Of a stretch of DNA of 35,420 nt, positions 26,978-34,637 are shown in pieces. Source of the stretch: an uncultured Acidimicrobiales bacterium. GTDB lineage: Bacteria; Actinomycetota; Acidimicrobiia; Acidimicrobiales; SHLQ01. Both the position numbers and the translations under genes were made by a program. The notes under the pieces were generated by a model. The model was given only the letters and a program-made list of their open reading frames with translations. It had not been told where the DNA came from and ran no database searches. Every line of letters starts with the position of its first letter. Within the stretch, counting starts at the first letter, position 1. The stretch is from NCBI GenBank assembly GCA_937969345.1, contig CALBVK010000302.1:1-35420 (forward strand). The letters run 5' to 3'.

Positions 26978-27940
26978 TTGGTGAACCACGTGGCGAAAAG
27001 TAAACGTTCGAAGGCGGACCCGACCGAGAAGCCTCCCGGAATGTTCGGAGACGTCAAGGCAAAGATCAAAGAACACCGCTTGCCGATGTTCGCCGCAGCG
27101 GTCGCGTTCTTTGCATTTATTGCGCTGATCCCGGCACTCGCCGCGGCAGTATCGATCACCAGTTTGGTCGCGGACACCGACAGTCTGGTGTCCGAGGCCG
27201 AAGCCGCGCTCGACAATTCGCCAGCGGAAACCAAGGACTTCATCGTCTCCCAGATCACGTCGATCGCCGACGGTAGCGATACCGGTGCTGGCATCGCCGC
27301 AGCTCTGGGCGTATTCCTCTCGATCTTCAGCGCATCGGGCGCTATTGGGAACTTGATGGAGTCGTTGAACGTCGTGTTCGACCGGCGAGAAAACCGGAAC
27401 TTTGTCCTGAAGCGCCTGCTGGCCATCGCGATTATGTTCGGAGCGATTGCGCTCGTCGCTGCGATGGTGTTTGCCATGTCGATTCTTCCGGCCTTTATCA
27501 ATGACTGGTTCGACTCGTCGTGGGTGCGTCTCGCGATCAACATTGGCCGTTTCGTTGCCCTCGGCGTGTTGATGGTCTTTGGACTGACGTTTCTGTATCG
27601 CGTTGGCCCGGCCGCCGATCCTGCTCGCAGCAACGAGCTCGTCTCTGGGGGAGTAGGGCCGATGCTCAGCCGCGGAGCTGCCGTCGGCACGGTCCTTATC
27701 GTCGTGCTGTCGTGGGGCTTTGGAGTCTTCGTCAACAACTTCGGTAGCTACGGCGAAACCTACGGCACCCTGGCGACGATCATCGTCGTGTTGCTCTGGC
27801 TTCAGTTGATGGCGCTCGCCGTGCTGCTCGGCGCCGAGGTCGACGCACATCTCGGCCGCCGGCGTGTCGCTGACGCCAGAATTGCGGCAGGACTGCCAGC
27901 TATTCGCTGGACAGGGCCGGGAACCTCGGACTCTGCCTGA
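26978..27940 (+). CDS. YihY/virulence factor BrkB family membrane protein
   Basis: HRLPMFAAAVAFFAFIALIPALAAAVSI; ASGAIGNLMESLNVVFDRRENRNFVLKRL; ...LLWLQLMALAVLLGAEVDAHLGRRR. The start is uncertain (TTG 26978, GTG 26981 or GTG 26990). Confidence 0.93.
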   Translation: MVNHVAKSKRSKADPTEKPPGMFGDVKAKIKEHRLPMFAAAVAFFAFIALIPALAAAVSITSLVADTDSLVSEAEAALDNSPAETKDFIVSQITSIADGSDTGAGIAAALGVFLSIFSASGAIGNLMESLNVVFDRRENRNFVLKRLLAIAIMFGAIALVAAMVFAMSILPAFINDWFDSSWVRLAINIGRFVALGVLMVFGLTFLYRVGPAADPARSNELVSGGVGPMLSRGAAVGTVLIVVLSWGFGVFVNNFGSYGETYGTLATIIVVLLWLQLMALAVLLGAEVDAHLGRRRVADARIAAGLPAIRWTGPGTSDSA

Positions 27941-28563
27941 GGCTGACGTGCGACTGCGGACAGTGGAGGTCCACCGGCGCGCATCGTGACGCTCATTCGT
28001 GGTGCGGCATGTTTTGTCTTCGGGATTGCGTGTTCCCAGTGATGTTGCATTGCGCCGCCCATGATCAGCAGATCGCCCGAATGCAACTGCACCCGATTGC
28101 TCGGGCCGCCCGATTGGGGTCGCATCGCGAATGTGCGGGGGCCACCGAGGCTGACGATGGCGACGAGTGGATCGACCTCGGTCCGCCCAATGCGATCGGC
28201 ATGCCACGCCACGCTGTCTGAACCAGACTGGTAGTAGTTGCAGAACAACCCGAGAAAGGCCCGGTCGTATCGCGTTGATAGTTCATCGCGAATGTTGTCG
28301 ACTGCGTTGGGGAGCTCGGCATCGCCGAGCGCCTCTTGGCCCGTGAGCCGAGGTTCCTCATGCCACGTCCCGTACATCAGGCGACGGCCGCGAAACCAAT
28401 CGATCGCTTCTTCAAGCTCGGCGAAGAGCTGGTCGGCGCCGTCGAGGAAGCCAGGTGCATGGTCGAACCAACAACACGGATCGAGGTGAGTGCGCTGGGC
28501 GGTCCAGGAAGTGCTGACCGCAGGTCTACCGGCCCCAAACAGCGTCAGCGGCAGTGTGGTCAT
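27802..28563 (-). CDS. AlkB-like 2OG-Fe(II) oxygenase, C-terminus antisense to yihY
   Basis: FCNYYQSGSDSVAWHADRIG..DPLVAIVSLGGPRTFAMR...LHSGDLLIMGGAMQHHWEHAIPKTKHAAPRMSVTMR: HxD...H and the terminal Arg residues. Confidence 0.93.
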   Translation of the reverse strand: MTTLPLTLFGAGRPAVSTSWTAQRTHLDPCCWFDHAPGFLDGADQLFAELEEAIDWFRGRRLMYGTWHEEPRLTGQEALGDAELPNAVDNIRDELSTRYDRAFLGLFCNYYQSGSDSVAWHADRIGRTEVDPLVAIVSLGGPRTFAMRPQSGGPSNRVQLHSGDLLIMGGAMQHHWEHAIPKTKHAAPRMSVTMRAGGPPLSAVARQPQAESEVPGPVQRIAGSPAAILASATRRRPRCASTSAPSSTASAIN

Positions 28564-28569
28564 GGATGC

Positions 28570-28575
28570 ATCATA
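28570..28575 (-). promoter_or_regulatory. -10 hexamer TATGAT, 6 nt upstream of the AlkB ATG
   Basis: Minus strand reads TATGAT-GCATCC-ATG; 5/6 match to TATAAT. Confidence 0.7.
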
Positions 28576-28586
28576 ACACCGTTGGG

Positions 28587-28600
28587 CGAACAGGTGTTCG
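28587..28600. promoter_or_regulatory. LexA/SOS box CGAAC-AGGT-GTTCG upstream of the AlkB-like gene
   Basis: Perfect CGAAC-N4-GTTCG inverted repeat overlapping the expected -35 region. Confidence 0.8.
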
Positions 28601-28623
28601 AGGCTGTAGATGGTGGACTTGGG

Positions 28624-29853
28624 TCAGTCGACGAGTGAGAAGGTAAGTCCAGCGTGTTCGATGAGTGCATCGATCAGCGGCTGGCCTAGGCCGGTCGCCG
28701 GAGTCCAGAATCCACCGGGTGTGTCGGCGGGATCAGCGTTCAAGAGTGCGTACGCAGCCTCGCCGAGCATCTTTGCTGTCGACCCGTAGCCAGGGTCGCG
28801 GTCGCCGGTGACCTTGGTCGTGATCGTGGCGCCAGATGGCGTCGTTCCGTAGAAGCGAATGTCGTAGAACCCAGCTTCCTGAGCCTGCGGACTTGGGCCC
28901 TCGCCGGGCTTTGGAAGGACCTTGTCGGCCAGCAGGTTTCGGATTGGCTTGACGCTTGAGGCAGCCATGAACGCACCAATTCCACCCGACATGGCGCCGG
29001 CGCGGGCTACTCCAAGTGGGCCGGTTCCGGTCAGTACAGCTTCGTCGTACATAAAGTCCTCGCCCCAAGGTCGCCCCCGGAGTGCATGGCTGCGATGTAC
29101 CACGCGAGTGTTGACGCTGGCCATAACAAACGGCGCCACCCATCGACCGGATGCTTCGTCTCGCATTGGAACGGTGACGTTGTGCTGCCGGACGCCGGTT
29201 CGCATACCCGTTGGGGCGAGCGCGTAGGGGTTGCTCAGAACGCGACGTAGTTCCGGATCGGCGGCAGCTTCCTCGACGATGTTCAGCATCGAGGCAACCG
29301 TGCCGCCGCTCGCTGTTCCCTTCATGGCCTTTACCCGCATCGAGATTTGGTGGCAGTGCTCGTCGAGCAGTTCATTCGATTTTTGTTGGGTGAAATAGAC
29401 GCCGAGGTCAGACGGGATCGAGTCGAAACCGCAGGCGTGGATGATTCGTGCGCCTGTGCGCGTGGCCTCATCTTGATGAGCGTCGATCATCTGCTGCATC
29501 CAATGCGGCTCGCCGGTAAGGTCGCAGTAGTCGGTTCCAGCAGCCACAGCTGCGGCGACGACGGCCGAACCGTACAAGGCGTACGGGCCAACGGTGGAAA
29601 CTATGACGTTTGTTGTCTCGACCAGCTCGCGTAGAGCGGTCTCGTCGGTGGCGTCGGCGACCAAGTGGTCGACGGTCAACTTGAGGTCGTCAGCAACGGT
29701 GTCGAGCTTTGCGGCGTTCCGTCCAGCAATGGCCCAACGAAGCGGACCGGTCTGGCCGTGACGCTCGGCGAGGTATCGGCAGAGAATCTGGCCAACGAAG
29801 CTCGTTGCTCCGAACACAACGATGTCGTAGGGCCTGTCAGTGGGGGTGTTCAC
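28624..29853 (-). CDS. saccharopine dehydrogenase-like / trans-acting enoyl reductase family protein
   Basis: GTG start; YDIVVFGATSFVGQILCRYLAERH...LRWAIAGRNAAKLDTV...VSTVGPYALYGSAVVAAAVAAGTDYCDLTGEPHWMQQMID...ARIIHACGFDSIPSDLGVYF. Confidence 0.93.
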   Translation of the reverse strand: MNTPTDRPYDIVVFGATSFVGQILCRYLAERHGQTGPLRWAIAGRNAAKLDTVADDLKLTVDHLVADATDETALRELVETTNVIVSTVGPYALYGSAVVAAAVAAGTDYCDLTGEPHWMQQMIDAHQDEATRTGARIIHACGFDSIPSDLGVYFTQQKSNELLDEHCHQISMRVKAMKGTASGGTVASMLNIVEEAAADPELRRVLSNPYALAPTGMRTGVRQHNVTVPMRDEASGRWVAPFVMASVNTRVVHRSHALRGRPWGEDFMYDEAVLTGTGPLGVARAGAMSGGIGAFMAASSVKPIRNLLADKVLPKPGEGPSPQAQEAGFYDIRFYGTTPSGATITTKVTGDRDPGYGSTAKMLGEAAYALLNADPADTPGGFWTPATGLGQPLIDALIEHAGLTFSLVD

Positions 29854-29937
29854 GAGGCGAGTCTATTGTGTGGGTCGCCGTCGGGTGGTGTGACGTGATC
29901 GGCTACTTCGATTACCCAAGGCGATAGTGTCGCGTCC

Positions 29938-30888
29938 ATGGCCGATGAGATTCTCGACGTAGACCTACTCGCCTTTGAAACTGGTGACGCACCGAAACGG
30001 GCCGCGGTTGTCGACGGCGTCATGCGGAGCCTCGCGAATGGCTTTGTGTACACCGCCCACGACTTGTCTGAGGGCTTGCTGGACGACGCGTACGGCAAGC
30101 TCGGTGAGTTCTTTGCTGCCTCAGCGGACGAGAAGGAGCAGTACAAGGTTCCCGGTAGTTTCGGCCAGACCGGCTACACCGGTTTGCTGGTAGAGACCGC
30201 CGCGTCTTCAGACGTTGCGGATTGGAAAGAGATGATCAACTGGGGCGCCCCCATCCCCGACAAACATCCGCTCAAGACGAACTTTCCCTTTCGCTACAAC
30301 CCGCCGGTCCTTCCCGAGGCAACCGTGCCCGGGATCGAAGCAGTGCTCCTTGAGTTCCACGCGCGGATCTTCGATATCCAGCGGCGTTTTCTTCGAATCA
30401 TTGCGCTCGGACTCGGTTGCCAGGAGCACTTCTTCGACGAGATGTTGCTCGATGGCCCAACGCTCACTCGGGCGATCCGTTACCCGCCCATGCCCGATGC
30501 CCCGAGCGGTGAGCACGTCTGGGCGGGGGCACACGACGACATCAACCTGATCACCGCGCTTCCGAGGGCCACTGCGAAAGGACTGCAGGTCGAGATGCCA
30601 GGCGGCTGGGTGGATGCCATTCCGCCAGACGGGCAGATGGTGATCAACACCGGAATGATGCTCGAGCGAATCACAAATGGCGTGCTCGCTCCAGGCACTC
30701 ACCGCGTCGTCGGTCATCCGGACGAACCAGGGGAGCGGCTCAGCGTCGTGCAGTTCTGTCATCCGACGCCGTGGACGATTCTGTCACCGATCCCGACGTG
30801 TGTGACGCCAGAGCATCCCTTGGCCTACAGCTCGATCACGGCGTCGAGCGCCCTCGAGAAAGTCCTCTGGGATATCAACCTGCTCTAG
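29938..30888 (+). CDS. isopenicillin N synthase-like 2OG-Fe(II) oxygenase
   Basis: DIN-type N-terminal region; GAHDDINLITAL (HxD); GTHRVVGHPDEPGERLSVVQFCHP (H and RxS). Confidence 0.92.
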   Translation: MADEILDVDLLAFETGDAPKRAAVVDGVMRSLANGFVYTAHDLSEGLLDDAYGKLGEFFAASADEKEQYKVPGSFGQTGYTGLLVETAASSDVADWKEMINWGAPIPDKHPLKTNFPFRYNPPVLPEATVPGIEAVLLEFHARIFDIQRRFLRIIALGLGCQEHFFDEMLLDGPTLTRAIRYPPMPDAPSGEHVWAGAHDDINLITALPRATAKGLQVEMPGGWVDAIPPDGQMVINTGMMLERITNGVLAPGTHRVVGHPDEPGERLSVVQFCHPTPWTILSPIPTCVTPEHPLAYSSITASSALEKVLWDINLL

Positions 30889-31424
30889 TTGAGCCAGGGT
30901 TGGCTCGGATACGCCTCGAGAAACTCGCCGAAGTCGCCTTGGCGGGCCATGATCCGGGCCCACTGGGTTTGGTAGTCGCCCACCCACAGATCGCTCGGGT
31001 CGCAGTGGGCAACAACCCACGCACCGTTCCGAAGCTCGGTTTCGAGCTGGCGTGGCCCCCACCCTGCGTAGCCGGAGAAGACGCGTGCTCGTTCGAGGTG
31101 CTGTACGGGGTTGCGTTCGGTCGCGAGGTCGAGCAGGCCAATACCTTGATGCATGAAGTGCATGTCCGGTGCAGCCGGATCGAGAGGCTCGGCGAGGACG
31201 AGTGCGGTCCCTTGTTCGACCGGCCCTCCGAGAAAGAGCCGATCGGGGTGTGCGAGCGGCCCAAAGTCGGGTAGCGCATCGCTGACCAGCATGTCGCTCG
31301 GTCGGTTGAGCACGAGTCCCATAGAGCCAGCATCGTCGTGTTCAAGGACGAATACGACCGTGCGCTCGAAGGTCGCATCGTGCATGCCGGGTGCGGCGAG
31401 CAGGAGCGAACCAGGGGAGAGCAT
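30885..31424 (-). CDS. YqgE/AlgH family protein (DUF179)
   Basis: MLSPGSLLLAAPGMHDATFERTVVFVLEHDDAGSMGLVLNRPSD...LFLGGPVEQG...ARVFSGYAGWGPRQLETELRNGAW. Confidence 0.94.
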   Translation of the reverse strand: MLSPGSLLLAAPGMHDATFERTVVFVLEHDDAGSMGLVLNRPSDMLVSDALPDFGPLAHPDRLFLGGPVEQGTALVLAEPLDPAAPDMHFMHQGIGLLDLATERNPVQHLERARVFSGYAGWGPRQLETELRNGAWVVAHCDPSDLWVGDYQTQWARIMARQGDFGEFLEAYPSQPWLN

Positions 31425-31504
31425 GGCCCAGTTTTGCCACACCGATCGTCGCCCGTCGCATCGGGCGCCGTGCGAAGTGGGCGTCGGCTGTCCTGTGGGT
31501 TGGC

Positions 31505-31693
31505 TTAGGCTCGGCGAACCGTCACGATGTCAGCTGTCCGAAATGACGCCACTCGGGTCGACCACGAGTCGATGACCAATCGCTGTGACTCAACAGCGAA
31601 GAAGGTGGTCAGCGGGCCTTCCTGTTGGTAGGCATCCACACCTTGAACCTCTTCGATACGGTCGTTGGCGAGCTCTACGGAGAATGCGGCCAT
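31505..31693 (-). CDS. small hypothetical protein (62 aa)
   Basis: MAAFSVELANDRIEEVQGVDAYQQEGPLTTFFAVESQRLVIDSWSTRVASFRTADIVTVRRA; SD-like GGAAGGA before the ATG. Confidence 0.65.
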   Translation of the reverse strand: MAAFSVELANDRIEEVQGVDAYQQEGPLTTFFAVESQRLVIDSWSTRVASFRTADIVTVRRA

Positions 31694-31821
31694 GGTGTGT
31701 CCTTCCGGTTCGGGTGTTGTTCGTGTTGTCAGTGTGCCTGGAGGTGCTTGTGGGGCACAAGTGGACACCGTTGTGGATCTCGCGGATCTTCTGTGGATAG
31801 CCCGGAGATACTCCGTTGGCG

Positions 31822-33459
31822 CTAGCCGGTAAGCGTGATCGTGAGAGATGTGCCCGAGCCAGGAACCGACCGGAGGTCCAGAATTCCGCCGATTTCCGCC
31901 GTGCGGCGACGGATGATCTCAAGACCCATATGGCCGGGGAGTACCACGTCGGGATCAAAGCCATCGCCGTTGTCCGTGATCTGAATCAACGGCTGCTCGG
32001 CGTTATGCATCGAGACCTGAATGATGGTCGCGTTGGCATGCCGGGCAATGTTGTTGAGCGCCTCCTGCACAATGCGAAACAGTCCTGTCGCTCGTTCTGG
32101 CGACAGGGCAATCGGCTCGAGGTCTAGAGACACCGTAAAGCCGTTTCCGCTGAAGGACGTCTTTACGAGCTCTCGAATCGCAACATGGAGCTCGCGGCTC
32201 CCCACGAGCGAGAATTCCTCGTTCGACAGCAGTGCTCTCATGGCGACCTTGGCCTCTTGGGTGAGGGCCTGGATGCGTTCAAGGACAGCGAGCGCCTCTT
32301 CTCTGCCAGTGGCTGACGCGACTCCTGCTTCGGCCGTGACCGACAGACTCCAGATCGTTTGGCTGAGCGACTCATGGAGACTTCGAGCAAGGCGGTCGCG
32401 TTCGCGAGCAGCGCCGACCATCGACGCCTGCTGGGCGAGTTGGTGGTTCGCCACCATCGCCGCGGCCGACGCAGCGAGAGAGTGCAAACGTTCAATGTGG
32501 GAGTCTGAATACAGATTGCGAATGCGGCTCTCGACCGTGAGATATCCAACGTTGCGACCGCCAACGCGCATGGGCATGACGAGCGACGACGCCGCCGGTC
32601 CAAGCGATCGCTTGTTGATTTTCGTGCTCGACGTGGAGACGGGGCTCCGGGCAAGTTCGCTCAGTCGGTCGTGCGTCGTCGCTGCAGGGTCGATCGAATA
32701 TCCGAACGAAACGTGCTTGCGCATGATTTCGAGGTCGCCCTCGAACCGCGGCAGCACGATCGCCACGAGGTCGGTCGGCAACATTCGCAAAATCCCGGAG
32801 ATGACAGAGTCAAAGACTTCTTCGAGGTTGGCAGCCTCGGTCATCTCGGCGAGAGTGTCCCGCATGGCCTCGGCATACTCTCGCAGTTGATGCTCTTGGG
32901 CTTGTAGGCGAACGCGTTCCTCGACCTCGCGCCGCATGCTTTCGTTCGCACGAACAAGTTCTTTGGTCTTGATGCGGACTCGATCGTCGAGGTCCGCGAG
33001 CGTTTCTTGAAGCTTGATGTCGGCGTTGTGCCACTTGGTTACGTCGCGGAAGTTGCCGAGTACGCCAATGATCTCGCCGGACGCCGAGCGGACAGGCACC
33101 TTGTGGAGGGTAATCCAGTGCATCTGTCCATCAGCGAGCAGAACTTGTCGGCTGACATTAAGGACCGGTTCGCCGGTCTCTATGATCTGGCGGTCGACCT
33201 CGCTGCTCGCTGCTCCGTGTTCGATCGCCCATGGCATTTGCGCATCGACTTTGCCAGCGATCTCGTCGGGGCGAAGGCCAGCGGCCTCGGCGAATGCGAC
33301 GTTGCCCGCAACGTAGGTGGACGTGAGGTCCTTCCAGAAGACCGCGATGTCGAGGGAGTTCATGAGCAGGGTCAGGTGTCGGTGGACGTCTGACTCTGTC
33401 GCCGGCCCATCGAATAGATTTCGATAGTTGTGGACTTCGGCTTCGATCCCTACCTGCAC
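31822..33459 (-). CDS. PAS/GAF sensor histidine kinase of the HisKA_3 (NarL/DegS) class, orphan
   Basis: PAS-like ...AVFWKDLTSTYVAGNVAFAEAAG; GAF-like middle; RDRLARSLHESLSQTIWSLSVTAEAG (phospho-His); VQEALNNIARHANATIIQVS...ITDNGDGFD. GTG 33459 start chosen, with GGGGAG SD. Confidence 0.9.
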   Translation of the reverse strand: MQVGIEAEVHNYRNLFDGPATESDVHRHLTLLMNSLDIAVFWKDLTSTYVAGNVAFAEAAGLRPDEIAGKVDAQMPWAIEHGAASSEVDRQIIETGEPVLNVSRQVLLADGQMHWITLHKVPVRSASGEIIGVLGNFRDVTKWHNADIKLQETLADLDDRVRIKTKELVRANESMRREVEERVRLQAQEHQLREYAEAMRDTLAEMTEAANLEEVFDSVISGILRMLPTDLVAIVLPRFEGDLEIMRKHVSFGYSIDPAATTHDRLSELARSPVSTSSTKINKRSLGPAASSLVMPMRVGGRNVGYLTVESRIRNLYSDSHIERLHSLAASAAAMVANHQLAQQASMVGAARERDRLARSLHESLSQTIWSLSVTAEAGVASATGREEALAVLERIQALTQEAKVAMRALLSNEEFSLVGSRELHVAIRELVKTSFSGNGFTVSLDLEPIALSPERATGLFRIVQEALNNIARHANATIIQVSMHNAEQPLIQITDNGDGFDPDVVLPGHMGLEIIRRRTAEIGGILDLRSVPGSGTSLTITLTG

Positions 33460-33604
33460 GTCACTCCCCAAGTTTGGCGCTAACTGGAGAGTAGCGAGGT
33501 GGCGGTGGGCGTATCGAGGTTCATGACGCGACCTAACAAATCGAATAGGGCGGTCCGCTGCCCGGAGTGCCAACACATTTCGTCGATGCTCTAGGTTCGG
33601 GTGG

Positions 33605-34588
33605 ATGAGCAGAACCGATGCAGAACGCCTAATGGACGGGATCTACTGGTACGGAATCCCAACGTTGTTTCGTTGCGAACATGACGCCGACCCCGCTAAC
33701 GCCGACATTGGTCTTGTTGGTGTTCCACATAGCACGGGTAACGGCACTACCCAGCGAGACCAACATTTAGGCCCCCGGGCGGTGCGCAACGTGTCGGCCA
33801 TCGGCCGGCGAGTACACAACGAGTTCGAGGTCGATCCTTGGGAGACGTGCCGGATCCACGACCTCGGCGATGTGCCCTTATCGGAGGGCAACAACAACGA
33901 GCGATCGATCGAGATGATCACCGAGTTCTACAAGCGCATCGATGCCGCCGGGTGCCGTCCGGTCTCCATCGGCGGAGACCATTCGATCACCGGCGGGATC
34001 CTTCAAGCGATCGCGGGGGAGGGGGCGAACCTCACGGACGGGGAGAAGGCGTGTTTGCTCCATTTCGATGCGCACACCGACGCGTTCCACAACGTCGACC
34101 ACTTCATGGGAGCCATCAAGTCTGCTGCGCACTGGGCCAGTTATCTCGTGCGAGATGGTCATGTCGACGCTGAGCACAGTGTGCAGGTCGGCATTCGCGG
34201 CAACACCCGCTCGCTCGAATGGCTCGACCCCAGCTACGACCTTGGCTACGAGGTCATCAAGAAGACCGACTACGACGAGATGGGCGCCGAGCGCGTGATG
34301 GAGATCATCGACGAGCGAATCGGCGATCGCCCGGTGTACATCACCTTCGACCTGGATTGTCTCGACCCATCGGTTGCGCCCGGCGTGGCAAACATCGAGG
34401 CCGGCATCGAGGGTTTCGGAATCGACCAGGTCATGGAGCTCATTCGGTCGGTTAGTGGCAAGAACATCATCGGCGGCGACGTTGTGTGCCTCATGCCAAC
34501 CGTGGACTCACCGAACCAGGTCACCAGCTATCGAGCCATGGCCGTGATGTTCGAGATCTTGAGCCTCATCGCTGACAACCACACGTAG
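33605..34588 (+). CDS. ureohydrolase (agmatinase/arginase family)
   Basis: SIGGDHSITGG; LHFDAHTDAF; YITFDLDCLDPSVAPGV; GGDVVCLMPTVD. Confidence 0.93.
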   Translation: MSRTDAERLMDGIYWYGIPTLFRCEHDADPANADIGLVGVPHSTGNGTTQRDQHLGPRAVRNVSAIGRRVHNEFEVDPWETCRIHDLGDVPLSEGNNNERSIEMITEFYKRIDAAGCRPVSIGGDHSITGGILQAIAGEGANLTDGEKACLLHFDAHTDAFHNVDHFMGAIKSAAHWASYLVRDGHVDAEHSVQVGIRGNTRSLEWLDPSYDLGYEVIKKTDYDEMGAERVMEIIDERIGDRPVYITFDLDCLDPSVAPGVANIEAGIEGFGIDQVMELIRSVSGKNIIGGDVVCLMPTVDSPNQVTSYRAMAVMFEILSLIADNHT

Positions 34589-34637
34589 CCCGACATCCAC
34601 CGGTAGGTGCATCGCGTCCGCCTGTTCGGATGGCGAG

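Noticed and set aside
26299-27738. 479-aa minus ORF extending upstream of the 5'-nucleotidase-like gene
   Set aside because: Only the C-terminal ~215 aa (from MEPFVFGVDLDG) is family-like; the N-terminal extension is antisense to yihY.
26777-28207. 476-aa minus ORF
   Set aside because: Composition is Arg/Gly/Asp-rich shadow sequence antisense to yihY and out of frame with alkB.
31726-31748. TTGTCAGTG resembling the first half of the actinobacterial PafBC (RecA-NDp) motif
   Set aside because: After 8 nt the hexamer is GGTGCT rather than TANNNT, and there is no plus-strand gene immediately downstream.
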